Below, piece after piece: positions 1 through 8,146 of a DNA stretch of 61,560 nucleotides; the stretch's first letter is position 1, and the number at the start of each line of letters is the position of its first letter. A model generated the notes under the pieces. The model did no database searches and was not told the origin of the DNA. It saw only the letters and a list, made by a program, of their open reading frames with translations. The DNA is taken from the NCBI RefSeq assembly GCF_900640175.1, contig NZ_CAAAJC010000017.1, positions 1-61,560 on the forward strand, given 5' to 3'. The position numbers were made by a program, and so were the translations under genes. The stretch comes from Legionella sp. W10-070 (GTDB taxonomy: Bacteria > Pseudomonadota > Gammaproteobacteria > Legionellales > Legionellaceae).

Positions 1-266
1 CCCCTTGCCAGCCAGGAAACGCCTGCTATAACGATTGGTTCCTGCCAGCCGGAAATAACGCGACAGCCACAGGTCAGCTTAACTGCTTATTTACTAATCG
101 TGTCGCTATAGGCGGTTTTACCAATGCCGTCTACTGGAGTTCTACCGAGTTTTCCGGCGATCCTACGTTCGACGCCTGGGTCCAGGCCTTCTTCGATGGC
201 TCCCAAGGTATTGACAATAAGGTCAGCGATACTCGGGTTAGGTGTGTCCGGGCTTTTACCCCTTAA
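1..266 (+). CDS. DUF1566-type C-terminal domain protein, 5' end outside window
   Basis: Frame 3 is open from the window edge to the TAA at 264-266 (87 codons). The fragment carries the DUF1566 signature: an N-terminal DWFLPAG segment, then YWSSTE, a W-x-x-x-F-x-D-G stretch and the terminal VRCVRAF. This domain has a C-type-lectin-like fold. It is known at the end of surface proteins such as the Legionella collagen-like adhesin Lcl, and in variable proteins of some diversity-generating retroelements. The body of the protein and any signal or collagen repeats lie upstream and cannot be seen. The overlapping 63-codon ATG frame at 124-315 is a shadow of this gene. A reverse transcriptase fossil directly downstream makes a former retroelement target possible. 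The family call is fairly sure; the role is not. Confidence 0.75.
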   Translation, partial: PCQPGNACYNDWFLPAGNNATATGQLNCLFTNRVAIGGFTNAVYWSSTEFSGDPTFDAWVQAFFDGSQGIDNKVSDTRVRCVRAFTP

Positions 267-285
267 CCCTTTATCCCTTTTTTTG

Positions 286-314
286 AGGCAGCTACGCTGC
301 CTTATGATTTTTTA
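286..314 (+). terminator. Hairpin after DUF1566 gene
   Basis: A 7-bp perfect stem, AGGCAGC / GCTGCCT with a TAC loop (286-302), starts 20 bases after the stop codon and is followed by a T-rich tail ending in six Ts. It reads as an intrinsic terminator. A short cruciform just behind the variable repeat is also typical of diversity-generating retroelements, so the hairpin could have had that role. Confidence 0.5.
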
Positions 315-320
315 AAGACG

Positions 321-465
321 TATGAGTTGGATTTGGGTGAATGGCTTTCTATACGGAGTTACCGACGTTTGATTACTTTTGTAATTGACAAGCCGATGAA
401 GCGAAAGTTTTGCTGCTGGTTTCCGTGACGGGGTGGTGCATCACTGGTTAATCAACAACCCCATG
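321..465 (+). pseudogene. Reverse transcriptase N-terminal remnant
   Basis: Two adjoining frames together spell a decayed reverse transcriptase segment. From 321 the frame reads YELDLG...SYRR, then FVIDKPMKR (378-404). After a +1 frameshift near 408 it reads FAAGFRDGVVHHWLINN (409-459). The pattern F-V-x-x-K-P-x-K-R-E-x-F-A-A-D-F-R-D-R-V-V-H-H is the hallmark start of the RT domain in diversity-generating-retroelement and related bacterial RTs. The catalytic YxDD part is absent and the remainder is deleted, so this is a fossil. It follows a DUF1566 gene, a common retroelement target type. The RT family call is fairly strong; the subclass is inferred. Confidence 0.6.
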
Positions 466-500
466 GACAATCAGGCAATAATTCCACCATATAAAATAAA

Positions 501-645
501 TTTTCAGAAGAGTTTGGTTTCAGTGTTCGTACTCTCGAAAAATAGGAAGAGGGGGAGCGGTTGCCAGAAGCACCTGCACGTACTTATTTAACGGTAATTT
601 CTCAAAATCCTGGCGGTTGTTGATGCACTGAAGAGAGCAGGTTAA
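501..645 (+). pseudogene. XRE/HigA-like antitoxin C-terminal remnant
   Basis: Frame 501 reads FSEEFGFSVRTLEK, then a TAG at 543-545 where this family usually has Trp, then RLPEAPARTYLTVISQNP (to about 611). After a frameshift it reads VVDALKRAG and stops at 643-645. This matches the C-terminal helix-turn-helix of NadS/HigA-type antitoxins (F-G-x-S-x-x-T-L-x-x-W-E-x-G-R-x-x-P-x-G-P-A). No toxin partner is visible. The nonsense codon and frameshift mark it as dead. The rest of the gap to the kinase shows only a 24-codon frame (694-768) that I do not believe is a gene. Confidence 0.6.
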
Positions 646-837
646 AGTGGCTGCTGCACCAATTAAGTCTAATCACTGTGAAAATCAAAGCCAATGTGGT
701 ATGTACTTGATAAAGATCCAATATCTTCCGTTGAATATCATTTTATTGAAATATATTATTCTTCATGAGGAAATGGAGAACCACAACTATAGATAAGACT
801 TTTATTGCGCTTCAATACTAATGCAGGGATAAGTAGA

Positions 838-1896
838 ATGGGTATAAGCAAATTTGAAGAAGTTGATTTAATCAAAAAAGTAAATCCTAATTTAAGGAAA
901 ATACATAAATATCATACCTCATCTTGCTTTTTTAATAATCAATTTGAAATATATTCAGATAAACCATTAATGTCTTCATCATATATTATTGATGATTCAA
1001 ATAGTGCTTGCGAGCTTCACAAAGTTTTAGGAAAAGGAGCATTTGGAACAGTAAAGAAGGGTGTTTTAGTAAAATCAGGCCAAATTGTCGCTATCAAAAT
1101 CCAAAATATCACGAATCAGATTGATTACCATTTTAAAACCATTGGTGATAAGGAGAAAGCAAGACTTTATGTTAATAATCAAATTGAAATTGAAGATACT
1201 TTGTTGAAATTAACAGGTCAATTCATTTCCAGCTTAACAAGGATCAATTTTCATAATCAAGAAAAGCATTATTCTATAATGCAGTATATTGAAGGAATTA
1301 AATTAAAAGATATTTTTAGTCAACTTTCTCCTCAGGAAAAATTATCATGCTTGATACAAATAACGGAGCAATTAGATTTTTTACATATTAATAATTACTT
1401 ACATTTAGATATTTGGCCGGAGAATATTTTATTTAGTAATCCCAAAGCAATACTTCATGATTATGGTTGTTCAGCAAAACTAGAAAATGGAAAGTTTATG
1501 AGTAAATTAAAAGGCTCTCATATTCCGCCTGAAGTTATTCAAGCTTATAAAAATAATGAACCTTGTACTTATAGTACATATTCCGATACTTATGCATTAG
1601 GGATGACGTTTTATGAGTTATTATACAAGGAATATTATGATTATAATCTCGATAAAACGCTTGATGATTTTACTGAAAGATACAATATGTACCACAAGAA
1701 AATTAAAGACAATGTAAATAAAAAAGATGATGGGATATCACAAATAATAAATAACTTAATCAGTGTTAATCCGGCTGAGCGAATGACAACTAAAGAAATT
1801 TTAAATGGCTTGTACCTAATAAGGAATAACTCACACCTGCCAACCGTTTTAAGCTGTTCGAACGCTAACAAAGAAATTACAGATTTGACTTTTTAA
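838..1896 (+). CDS. Eukaryotic-like Ser/Thr protein kinase, probable effector
   Basis: A single kinase domain fills most of the roughly 350-residue product. In order it shows the glycine loop GKGAFGTVKKG (about residue 65), the ATP-anchoring Lys in VAIKIQ, a catalytic loop HLDIWPENILF matching HxDxxPxN, DYG in place of DFG, and an IPPE motif like the APE segment. There is no membrane helix or receptor domain, unlike PknB-type bacterial kinases, so a Dot/Icm-translocated kinase of the LegK kind is likely; this is inference from fold and AT-rich composition. I chose the ATG at 838 because AGGGA (825-829) sits 8 bases before it. A TTG at 805 in the same frame would add 11 residues. It stands alone, with no operon partner. 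Substrate unknown. Confidence 0.8.
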   Translation: MGISKFEEVDLIKKVNPNLRKIHKYHTSSCFFNNQFEIYSDKPLMSSSYIIDDSNSACELHKVLGKGAFGTVKKGVLVKSGQIVAIKIQNITNQIDYHFKTIGDKEKARLYVNNQIEIEDTLLKLTGQFISSLTRINFHNQEKHYSIMQYIEGIKLKDIFSQLSPQEKLSCLIQITEQLDFLHINNYLHLDIWPENILFSNPKAILHDYGCSAKLENGKFMSKLKGSHIPPEVIQAYKNNEPCTYSTYSDTYALGMTFYELLYKEYYDYNLDKTLDDFTERYNMYHKKIKDNVNKKDDGISQIINNLISVNPAERMTTKEILNGLYLIRNNSHLPTVLSCSNANKEITDLTF

Positions 1897-1967
1897 ACTG
1901 GGTTGGTGAAGCCATTGTCACTCAGCAGGCATGTAGTTTCCGACCTATTTTAGTATTGGACGCTTAA

Positions 1968-2708
1968 ATGACAAACCGAAATGTATTCATTCCAATAGGT
2001 TATTTCCTTGCACTAACGTCAAGCGTCACGTACGCCTTACCGGAAGGATTTGTCTATCTGCGGGACGTTTCGCCAGACATTATTGAAGAGATGCGCTATG
2101 CCGGACACTATAATTTTCTTGGACGCCCGGTTCCGGGTTATTTAGCCCCCCGCTGCATTTTGACAAAAACCGCCGCTGAGCAATTAGGCAAAGTACAGTC
2201 AGCTGCGGCTAAACAAGGGTACCGCTTGAAAGTGTATGATTGTTATCGCCCCAAAACAGCGGTGAACGCATTTTATCAATGGAGCAAAACGCCCGAACTA
2301 CCTGCAATGAAGGAAGCCTTCTATCCGCGTGAGAAGAAGAATGAATTGTTTAAAAAAGGATATATTGCGCTGCAGTCTGGGCACAGTCGCGGCAGTACTG
2401 TTGATATTACCCTGGTGAAAACAGGCAACAGCGTCAGAACAACAACTTCGCAAGATGCCCGTTGTTACGGCAAAACGACAGCCTACCTGGACGATAACTC
2501 TATTGATATGGGCACTCGCTTTGATTGCCTCGATTCGAGTGCTCATATCCATTACTCCGGCCTAACGAAGGAACAAAAAGCAAACCGCCAGCGTTTGCGC
2601 GAGTTAATGGTGCGCCATGGCTTTAGACCCTATGCCAGGGAATGGTGGCACTTCACCCTGCGCGATGAACCCTACCCTGGCACTTATTTCAATTTCCCTG
2701 TGCGATGA
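1968..2708 (+). CDS. Periplasmic D-Ala-D-Ala dipeptidase, VanX/DdpX family
   Basis: The 246-residue protein has a likely signal peptide (cleavage near A23). It carries the full M15D zinc dipeptidase set: YRP (R94), SGHSRGSTVD (H139 and D146 as zinc ligands), MGTRFD (181-186) and EWWHF (E225 as catalytic base, H228 as third ligand). Such enzymes hydrolyse D-alanyl-D-alanine. In glycopeptide producers and resistant Gram-positives this gives vancomycin resistance. In Gram-negatives the periplasmic form more likely recycles or scavenges peptidoglycan-derived D-Ala-D-Ala. No vanH or vanA partner lies nearby, so a resistance cassette is unlikely. The upstream ribosome site is weak. The family assignment is secure. 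Confidence 0.88.
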   Translation: MTNRNVFIPIGYFLALTSSVTYALPEGFVYLRDVSPDIIEEMRYAGHYNFLGRPVPGYLAPRCILTKTAAEQLGKVQSAAAKQGYRLKVYDCYRPKTAVNAFYQWSKTPELPAMKEAFYPREKKNELFKKGYIALQSGHSRGSTVDITLVKTGNSVRTTTSQDARCYGKTTAYLDDNSIDMGTRFDCLDSSAHIHYSGLTKEQKANRQRLRELMVRHGFRPYAREWWHFTLRDEPYPGTYFNFPVR

Positions 2709-2802
2709 TCTGGAGCTCTCCGTCGCTGTCATCAAAAAATCACTAAGAACTGCCAAAGTAGGCCTGTCCCTTCAAGCCGACTCCCCTAACATTTAAATGA
2801 CT

Positions 2803-4038
2803 TTAGTTATTCAACTTCTCAACGATTGCACGTAATAAGGATCCGGGATGAGAAACCGGCAAATCCTGCTGCAGGCTCCAGAAAGATACACCTGCCAATT
2901 GGGTCATCGAGCCTGCAGATAGGGGATTGCTGCCGCTTACATATTCAATCTTATCTTTGATGGATGATGGACTGTCACAACTTATAAAACGTGTGATCCC
3001 TGTTTTTTCCAGCGGAATCATGCCATACGATGAAAAATATCCCTGTCGGGAAGCATAACGGTAATTAAAGAGTTGCTCTCCATACCGATCATAGGCTTCA
3101 TTATAACTGACCTGACTGTTGATGTTGGGATCCAGGACAGGGACATGCAAGCCCGGTTCCTGACTGCTGGAGTCAATCATTTCATTTTTAATGTAGTAGG
3201 AATGGCAATAAAAGGGAAGCCCCAGGATGATTTTATCAGCAGGCAGTCCTTGATGAAAAAAATGACTCACCGCTTGATCCCCTGATGTGTTTGGATAAGG
3301 ATAATTGTCACCCTTATTTTCCTCCTTTTCATAAAGGGACGCACCCAGTTCCGTTTTCGGTCCAAATGTTCCATAGTGGTCGTATGCCATGATTGTCGTC
3401 CAGTCAACAGCGTTCTGCCATAATCCCGCATCCGGATAATTTACCCAGTAGGTGCTGGTTGCAGGTACCGCATTGCTCACACAATAACCTTTTTTCCCCA
3501 AAGTATCATGCAGTTCATTTAATAAAGCGGCAACACTGGATATTTCTTCCTTGCTGGCAAGCAGCTCATTTTCCCAGTCAACATCAATGCCATCCAACTG
3601 ATATTGTTCCATTAATTGCTTGACCGAACGAATGAAAATCGCTCTTTTCTTGCCATCGGCAAGGAAAGTACGAAATCCATCCCGCTCTCCCCAGCCGCCA
3701 ACAGCGAGCATAATTGGTAAATCGGGTTTCATCTGACGTAGCAGCTCAATGTTGTTACTATCCTGCTCATTGAGCGCCAAAACCGTATTTCCCTGGTTAT
3801 CCCTTACCAATGGTGCGAAAGAATAATTCACCAAAGTGACTTGTGCCAGCTGATCAGAAAGCTTGCTCAAATCAGTTCCTTGCAAAGACCAGCCTGAATC
3901 TGCACCAAGGTAAGCAATGATTTTTGGCTGCTGCCTTGCTTTTACTGTACAAAAAGGAAGCCTGTCCGCATAAGCAATGCTGGACAGGAAATAAACAGTC
4001 AATCCCATGATAAAAGAAGGAACAAGTATTTTCTTCAT
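2803..4038 (-). CDS. Secreted GH18 chitinase-like glycosidase
   Basis: The 411-residue protein begins with a signal peptide (cut near A24, IAYA-D). It has the GH18 barrel signatures: an AVGGWG strand (112-117) and DGIDVDWE (149-156) with the catalytic Glu at 156. A YDHYG segment follows, consistent with the substrate-positioning region. Family members cleave beta-1,4 bonds of chitin or N-acetylglucosamine polymers. No carbohydrate-binding module is seen. The gene starts 26 bases after the stop of another GH18 gene on the same strand, so the two are probably co-transcribed. Type II secretion is plausible, as for the Legionella chitinase ChiA, but is not shown here. Confidence 0.85.
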   Translation of the reverse strand: MKKILVPSFIMGLTVYFLSSIAYADRLPFCTVKARQQPKIIAYLGADSGWSLQGTDLSKLSDQLAQVTLVNYSFAPLVRDNQGNTVLALNEQDSNNIELLRQMKPDLPIMLAVGGWGERDGFRTFLADGKKRAIFIRSVKQLMEQYQLDGIDVDWENELLASKEEISSVAALLNELHDTLGKKGYCVSNAVPATSTYWVNYPDAGLWQNAVDWTTIMAYDHYGTFGPKTELGASLYEKEENKGDNYPYPNTSGDQAVSHFFHQGLPADKIILGLPFYCHSYYIKNEMIDSSSQEPGLHVPVLDPNINSQVSYNEAYDRYGEQLFNYRYASRQGYFSSYGMIPLEKTGITRFISCDSPSSIKDKIEYVSGSNPLSAGSMTQLAGVSFWSLQQDLPVSHPGSLLRAIVEKLNN

Positions 4039-4064
4039 TGTCTATAATCCCTGGTTAGTTTACT

Positions 4065-5585
4065 TTAGTGGCATCCGCTTCTGTAAGCTGCAACCAGACT
4101 GTGAGGATTTGATATCGGCAGATCGGTATCCGCACTCCACATGATGGCGCCCTTCAGCTGTTTTCGTTTGATGAATTCACAGACAGCCTTAACCGTTTCA
4201 GGAGATTGATAACCAATAAACTGCTTTTCTGCAGGATGATAGAGATAAGCCCCGCTTGCCAGCAGATTACCCTGTTCATCAGGAACGGTAACGGTGTAGC
4301 TTTTATAATGTAATGTATTGATTAGACTATCCACTGCTTTATAAGGCAGCATGCCATTCTGATTTGAATAATCATCAGAAAAATGACTGGCACCTGTCCA
4401 GGGTTGTTCAAAAGCCGGATAATTAGGATCACTACCTGCTTCTACACCTGAATAGCCTCGTCCATAAGCGGCAAGACCTACCTGAAGTTTCTCTTTCGGC
4501 ATGCTATAGGATAATACCTGTTCTGTAATCTTGTCCGTTGCGTAATTGATGGCAAATTCATCTTTTCGGCTTGATTCAGGTTGCTTTAAAAGGGCATGTA
4601 TCGAGGTATAGGGATCGCTGCTTTGACTCCATGGACCATGCAGGTCATAGGTCATTAAATTCACGCTATCGACTAAGGGCGCAATTTGTTTAAACCAACC
4701 GCCCTCTACCGATTGATTGATTTTTTCCAGATATTCTTTATTAACTGTGATGGTCACTGAAATATAAGCTTCTTTCCCCAAAGTCTTCCGGCTTGCTTTG
4801 ACAAGTTCGTACAAGTTTTTATAGTCCCTGGTCGTTCTTTCATCAGCCGGCAATTGTCCGCCGGTCTGCACGTCAATCGGAGGCTCGAAGTCATAATCTA
4901 TCCCTTTCAGGTTTTTAAAATGATCCATCCATCGTTTGTACTGGCTTAAAAATTTATCCTGGTTTGCAAAAATAGCGTCAAAAGTAGCTGTACTAATGCC
5001 TTTGTTGTCAATCGTATTGGCTCCTCCTACCGCAATAATCCGCTTTGCCGTATATTTATTGGATTGAATGAACGCACCAAAGCTATTTAGTTGTCCTACC
5101 CCTTTTTGGTCTGTGTAATTAAACAATTCCTTCATACCCGTATTGCCATTGAGCTGGATAGAGTTGCAGGCACCTTCATTTTCTCCACAAAACGTTAGAA
5201 AATCCTTGGTTTCAGGGGGTAAAGGAGATATCCAGGAGCCTTCAAGAGGAAGTTCCCCCCACAAATCGTCAAAGTGCATTAAACCATTCCAGGACGATGG
5301 AATTTGATATTCGGCCTGGCTCGGATCACGGCTGTTCCAGACTTGTAGAAAGCTCCAGGCAACCACATCGGCTTTATTAAACTGAGCGACCATCTCCGGA
5401 TTACTGACGTACTTTAACTGGCCGTATGGCTGACCACTTTTATAGGCGCCATCATATTCATAGGGCTGCTTGCCGTACATCGACCAGCTGGTCGTATAAA
5501 GTGTTAAGGACGCCTGAGCTGCTCCTAAAGGTAGCAGCGACGCTGCTGCAAAAGCCAGGCTGATTTTCTTCAGTGGGTTTATCAT
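4065..5585 (-). CDS. Secreted GH18 chitinase, larger paralogue
   Basis: The 506-residue protein has a clear signal peptide (25 residues, ending GAAQA). Its GH18 core includes IIAVGGAN and the active-site strand KGIDYDFE (227-234). The acid Glu (234) and the two inner Asp are kept, but the first Asp of DGxDxDxE is Lys (K227). The segment MTYDLHGPW and the terminal IMWSADTD are also typical of bacterial chitinases. It is the first gene of a chitinase pair, downstream of a LuxR-type regulator on the same strand. The outermost Asp is less essential than the inner two, so activity is likely kept. It is only distantly similar to its neighbour, so this is not a recent tandem duplication. Confidence 0.87.
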   Translation of the reverse strand: MINPLKKISLAFAAASLLPLGAAQASLTLYTTSWSMYGKQPYEYDGAYKSGQPYGQLKYVSNPEMVAQFNKADVVAWSFLQVWNSRDPSQAEYQIPSSWNGLMHFDDLWGELPLEGSWISPLPPETKDFLTFCGENEGACNSIQLNGNTGMKELFNYTDQKGVGQLNSFGAFIQSNKYTAKRIIAVGGANTIDNKGISTATFDAIFANQDKFLSQYKRWMDHFKNLKGIDYDFEPPIDVQTGGQLPADERTTRDYKNLYELVKASRKTLGKEAYISVTITVNKEYLEKINQSVEGGWFKQIAPLVDSVNLMTYDLHGPWSQSSDPYTSIHALLKQPESSRKDEFAINYATDKITEQVLSYSMPKEKLQVGLAAYGRGYSGVEAGSDPNYPAFEQPWTGASHFSDDYSNQNGMLPYKAVDSLINTLHYKSYTVTVPDEQGNLLASGAYLYHPAEKQFIGYQSPETVKAVCEFIKRKQLKGAIMWSADTDLPISNPHSLVAAYRSGCH

Positions 5586-5644
5586 GTTTTTTCCTCATAA
5601 ACCGTTACAATCAACCCGAATTTTAAATCCCTCGTATATTTATT

Positions 5645-5670
5645 AACCACTGTTATTTTTAACAGGGGTT
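5645..5670 (-). terminator. Hairpin between luxR-type gene and chitinases
   Basis: AACC-A-CTGTTA and TAACAG-G-GGTT pair around a four-base loop, with one mismatch, touching the stop codon of the regulator. No T tract follows on the minus strand. It may be a weak or factor-dependent end or an mRNA processing site rather than a classic terminator. Confidence 0.3.
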
Positions 5671-6412
5671 ATAAGGTAAGTAGCTGTAGTTCAAGCGCTT
5701 TGGACAGAGACTGGTATTTGTTTTTCGTTCCAAGTTTTTTATTCAGTTTTTGAATGTGAAAATTGACGGTTCTTTCACTCAGTTCCAGATGTTGTGCCAT
5801 TTGTGTCACGGTGTAGTGTCTGGCGATTAACATTAAACACTGAATTTCTCGTTGGGTTAAATTAGAGGATTTTTGATTATCTACTTCCTCTAGCAAGTGA
5901 GGCTGCAGATAATGGTAATAATGATGGGCGGCGACAAATAACTCATACTGGATGGCAGGAGACTGTAAGTGACATTGCTCATTTTGCATCTGCACCAGCA
6001 GTAAGATGGCAAAGTTATTATGAGGACCATGAATCGGTATGGATAAACCGCAATCAGCACCGAATGCTATCGAATCTTCACGCATTTTTCGTTCTGATGG
6101 CGTGCCTGCCTGAGCAAGCTGCTGCCTTAAGTTCCAGTATATCGGTAAATGATTGTCATAAACAAAGGCCAGTGTACTGTCGATGTTGCTGTATTGTTCT
6201 TCCAGATAGTGTTGATGCCAGGATTTGAAATTGGCCGAGCACATGTCATATTTTAATCGGTTGGCAGAGTGGGGATGATAAGCATAATAAGTAAAAGAAA
6301 AGGTTCTGATGCCTTTTAATATCAGGTAAGAGGTTAATGCTGCATCGCAATCTTTCGTACAAACCGCACAGGCCAGCTGATTTTCCAACTGTTCCAGTAA
6401 ATCAGTTATCAT
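5669..6412 (-). CDS. LuxR-family regulator with autoinducer-binding-type domain
   Basis: The 247-residue protein has the two-part LuxR layout. The N-terminal ligand domain keeps the aromatic and acidic residues that line acyl-homoserine-lactone pockets in the usual spacing (W65, Y69, D78, W93). The C-terminal GerE-type helix-turn-helix (about 184-245) starts LTQREIQCL and includes SERTVNFHIQKL. No luxI is present, so it is a LuxR solo; what it senses is unknown. Its start overlaps the end of the MFS gene by 11 bases, so the two are translationally coupled. Two chitinase genes follow, which makes them candidate targets (inference). Confidence 0.88.
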   Translation of the reverse strand: MITDLLEQLENQLACAVCTKDCDAALTSYLILKGIRTFSFTYYAYHPHSANRLKYDMCSANFKSWHQHYLEEQYSNIDSTLAFVYDNHLPIYWNLRQQLAQAGTPSERKMREDSIAFGADCGLSIPIHGPHNNFAILLLVQMQNEQCHLQSPAIQYELFVAAHHYYHYLQPHLLEEVDNQKSSNLTQREIQCLMLIARHYTVTQMAQHLELSERTVNFHIQKLNKKLGTKNKYQSLSKALELQLLTL

Positions 6413-7628
6413 GTTTACCCGCCATGCGAAAGGTTAAAAAAACAAGAAACACGTTAACAATAAAAATATATAAAAAGAAGTGACTATAATCCAAATAGTG
6501 TTGTATAAATCCGCTTGATGCACCAAAAACCACATACCCCAAGGCCATAACCGACGTGTAAAGGGTATAGGCTGACATTGGATAACTGCTCTTGCCGGCC
6601 ATAGAAAGCAAATAGCCCATGAACGCTCCATTGGCGAGGCCTGCTGCCAATTGACTGAAGACAACGCCGGTGACAATCAGGGATAAACGGCTGTCACTCG
6701 AAGTGATTAACATAAATAAAGCATGCCCCAGCATCAAAACAACCGTCAGTATTTTCAGGCAACGCTTAACGGGAAATTGAGTCATCAAAAAGCCGGAGAT
6801 ATAGACACCAATTAATAGTGAAAAGCTTCCGGCAAGCCCATAAATGCTTCCTACACCCGCCAATTCCAGATTCAAGCCACCCTCATCCAGCAAAAACAGG
6901 GGAATCATTTTTTGCATCTGTGCTTCAGAAGCGTTATATAAAAAAATAAAAAACAATGCCGGATAGGATGTCCGGTTCTGAACGAGTGTATTTACAATTG
7001 AAAAATAACCGTTTTCCTGGCGTTGCCCTTTGTTTTCACTCTCAGGAATTATGGCAAGATGATAAAGTGCCAGTAAAGCGCTTACCAGAAAAAGGCAAAA
7101 GAAAAAGACTTGCCAGCTATTCACCGGGTAATAAACAGCAAGCTGTCCTGCCAATATCAGTAATCCCCCTTTTAAAGCCAGGCGACCCAATTGATAAAAA
7201 ACCGTTCGCAAAGGTACGTAACGCTTTTGCTTTTGCTCATCCAGATTGAGCAAGTAAACGCCGTCGGAAACGATATCATGAACGGATGACGCTAGTGCCA
7301 TGCAGGCAAATCCGATGATACTCAGGAAAAGAAAATAACGATGCTCAACTGTAACAGCCAGCATAAGGAATAACAGGGAAACCAGCGCCTGGGCAAGGAC
7401 AGTTAATTTTTTTCGAGTCAACACCTTTTCCAGGAGCGGTGCGAAAACCGGCTTGACAACCCATGGCAAAGCCAACAGGCTGATTAAAAGGGCATTATGG
7501 CAGTTATCCATTCCGTATTGCTGGTACATCAAAGCGGCTATTAGAGTTACTACCACAAACGGCATCGACTGAAAAAAATAAAGGCTGCTTATCCATTGAT
7601 AAGGTTTTTTAGGTTGGCTATTGAGCAT
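6402..7628 (-). CDS. MFS transporter, AmpG/RhtX-like
   Basis: A 408-residue protein with about 12 hydrophobic segments and no other domain. The N-terminal pattern, an SLYFFQSMPF helix followed by LPWVVKPVFAPLLEKV, resembles the peptide-acetyl-CoA/AmpG branch of the major facilitator superfamily. That branch includes AmpG muropeptide importers and RhtX/FptX siderophore importers. Substrate cannot be read from sequence. The coupled LuxR gene and nearby chitinases suggest a small-molecule or sugar role, but this is only context. The last start codon before the hydrophobic region is the ATG at 7628. Confidence 0.75.
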   Translation of the reverse strand: MLNSQPKKPYQWISSLYFFQSMPFVVVTLIAALMYQQYGMDNCHNALLISLLALPWVVKPVFAPLLEKVLTRKKLTVLAQALVSLLFLMLAVTVEHRYFLFLSIIGFACMALASSVHDIVSDGVYLLNLDEQKQKRYVPLRTVFYQLGRLALKGGLLILAGQLAVYYPVNSWQVFFFCLFLVSALLALYHLAIIPESENKGQRQENGYFSIVNTLVQNRTSYPALFFIFLYNASEAQMQKMIPLFLLDEGGLNLELAGVGSIYGLAGSFSLLIGVYISGFLMTQFPVKRCLKILTVVLMLGHALFMLITSSDSRLSLIVTGVVFSQLAAGLANGAFMGYLLSMAGKSSYPMSAYTLYTSVMALGYVVFGASSGFIQHYLDYSHFFLYIFIVNVFLVFLTFRMAGKHDN

Positions 7629-8146
7629 AAAAACTACTTTTCCAATCGAACGTCACAGGTATCCTTGTTTTACGATAGGTTGAATACTATTTTTCATTAA
7701 ACGATGGGATTTTATAAGAATAAACTTAAGAAATTCTTAAATTATTATCGGCAATCAAGTCTGTTTCAACAATTGAAATAAAGAAAATCACGGATAATAT
7801 TAGTTATTTTCTTTTATTTTGAATAGTAATGCTTCCATTTCATACTATGAAAAATGTAATCAGCTATTTTGTTTTTCTACATTTAAATGAAGATAATTTG
7901 TTTTTTCTTTTAAGAGATCCTATTATTCTTAATACTCGCTTATAAATGGAATTAATTTAAAGTTTGGAGGAGAGGGGATCTGATGTTTATTTAAATGCAG
8001 AGAAAGCTGAAATAGCGCGAAATTAAACGCTATTTGGTTCAAGCTGCTGATGACTGACAGATCATCCTCGCTCTAATGAGTTACACTGATATGCGGCTTG
8101 GATGCCTACTATCTATCTGAAATAGTTAAAGGCATAGGAGCCTCAT
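7629..8146. other. Intergenic region, divergent promoters
   Basis: AT-rich spacer between the leftward MFS-luxR unit and the rightward unknown gene. The only ordered feature I see is an 8-bp inverted repeat, AAATAGCG (8010-8017) and CGCTATTT (8028-8035), about 110 bases before the rightward start; it could be an operator. No convincing short gene or RNA is visible. Confidence 0.4.

Noticed and set aside
124-315. 63-codon frame on the plus strand
   Set aside because: It is out of frame with the DUF1566 signature that covers the same bases and runs through the terminator hairpin.
694-768. 24-codon frame upstream of the kinase
   Set aside because: Too short, no ribosome site and no recognisable sequence.
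805-837. TTG start giving an 11-residue longer kinase
   Set aside because: No ribosome site before it, while AGGGA is well placed for the ATG at 838. It remains possible.
1968-2708. Vancomycin resistance cassette
   Set aside because: Only a vanX-type gene is present, with a signal peptide and no vanH, vanA or VanRS partners; Gram-negative homologues serve peptidoglycan metabolism.
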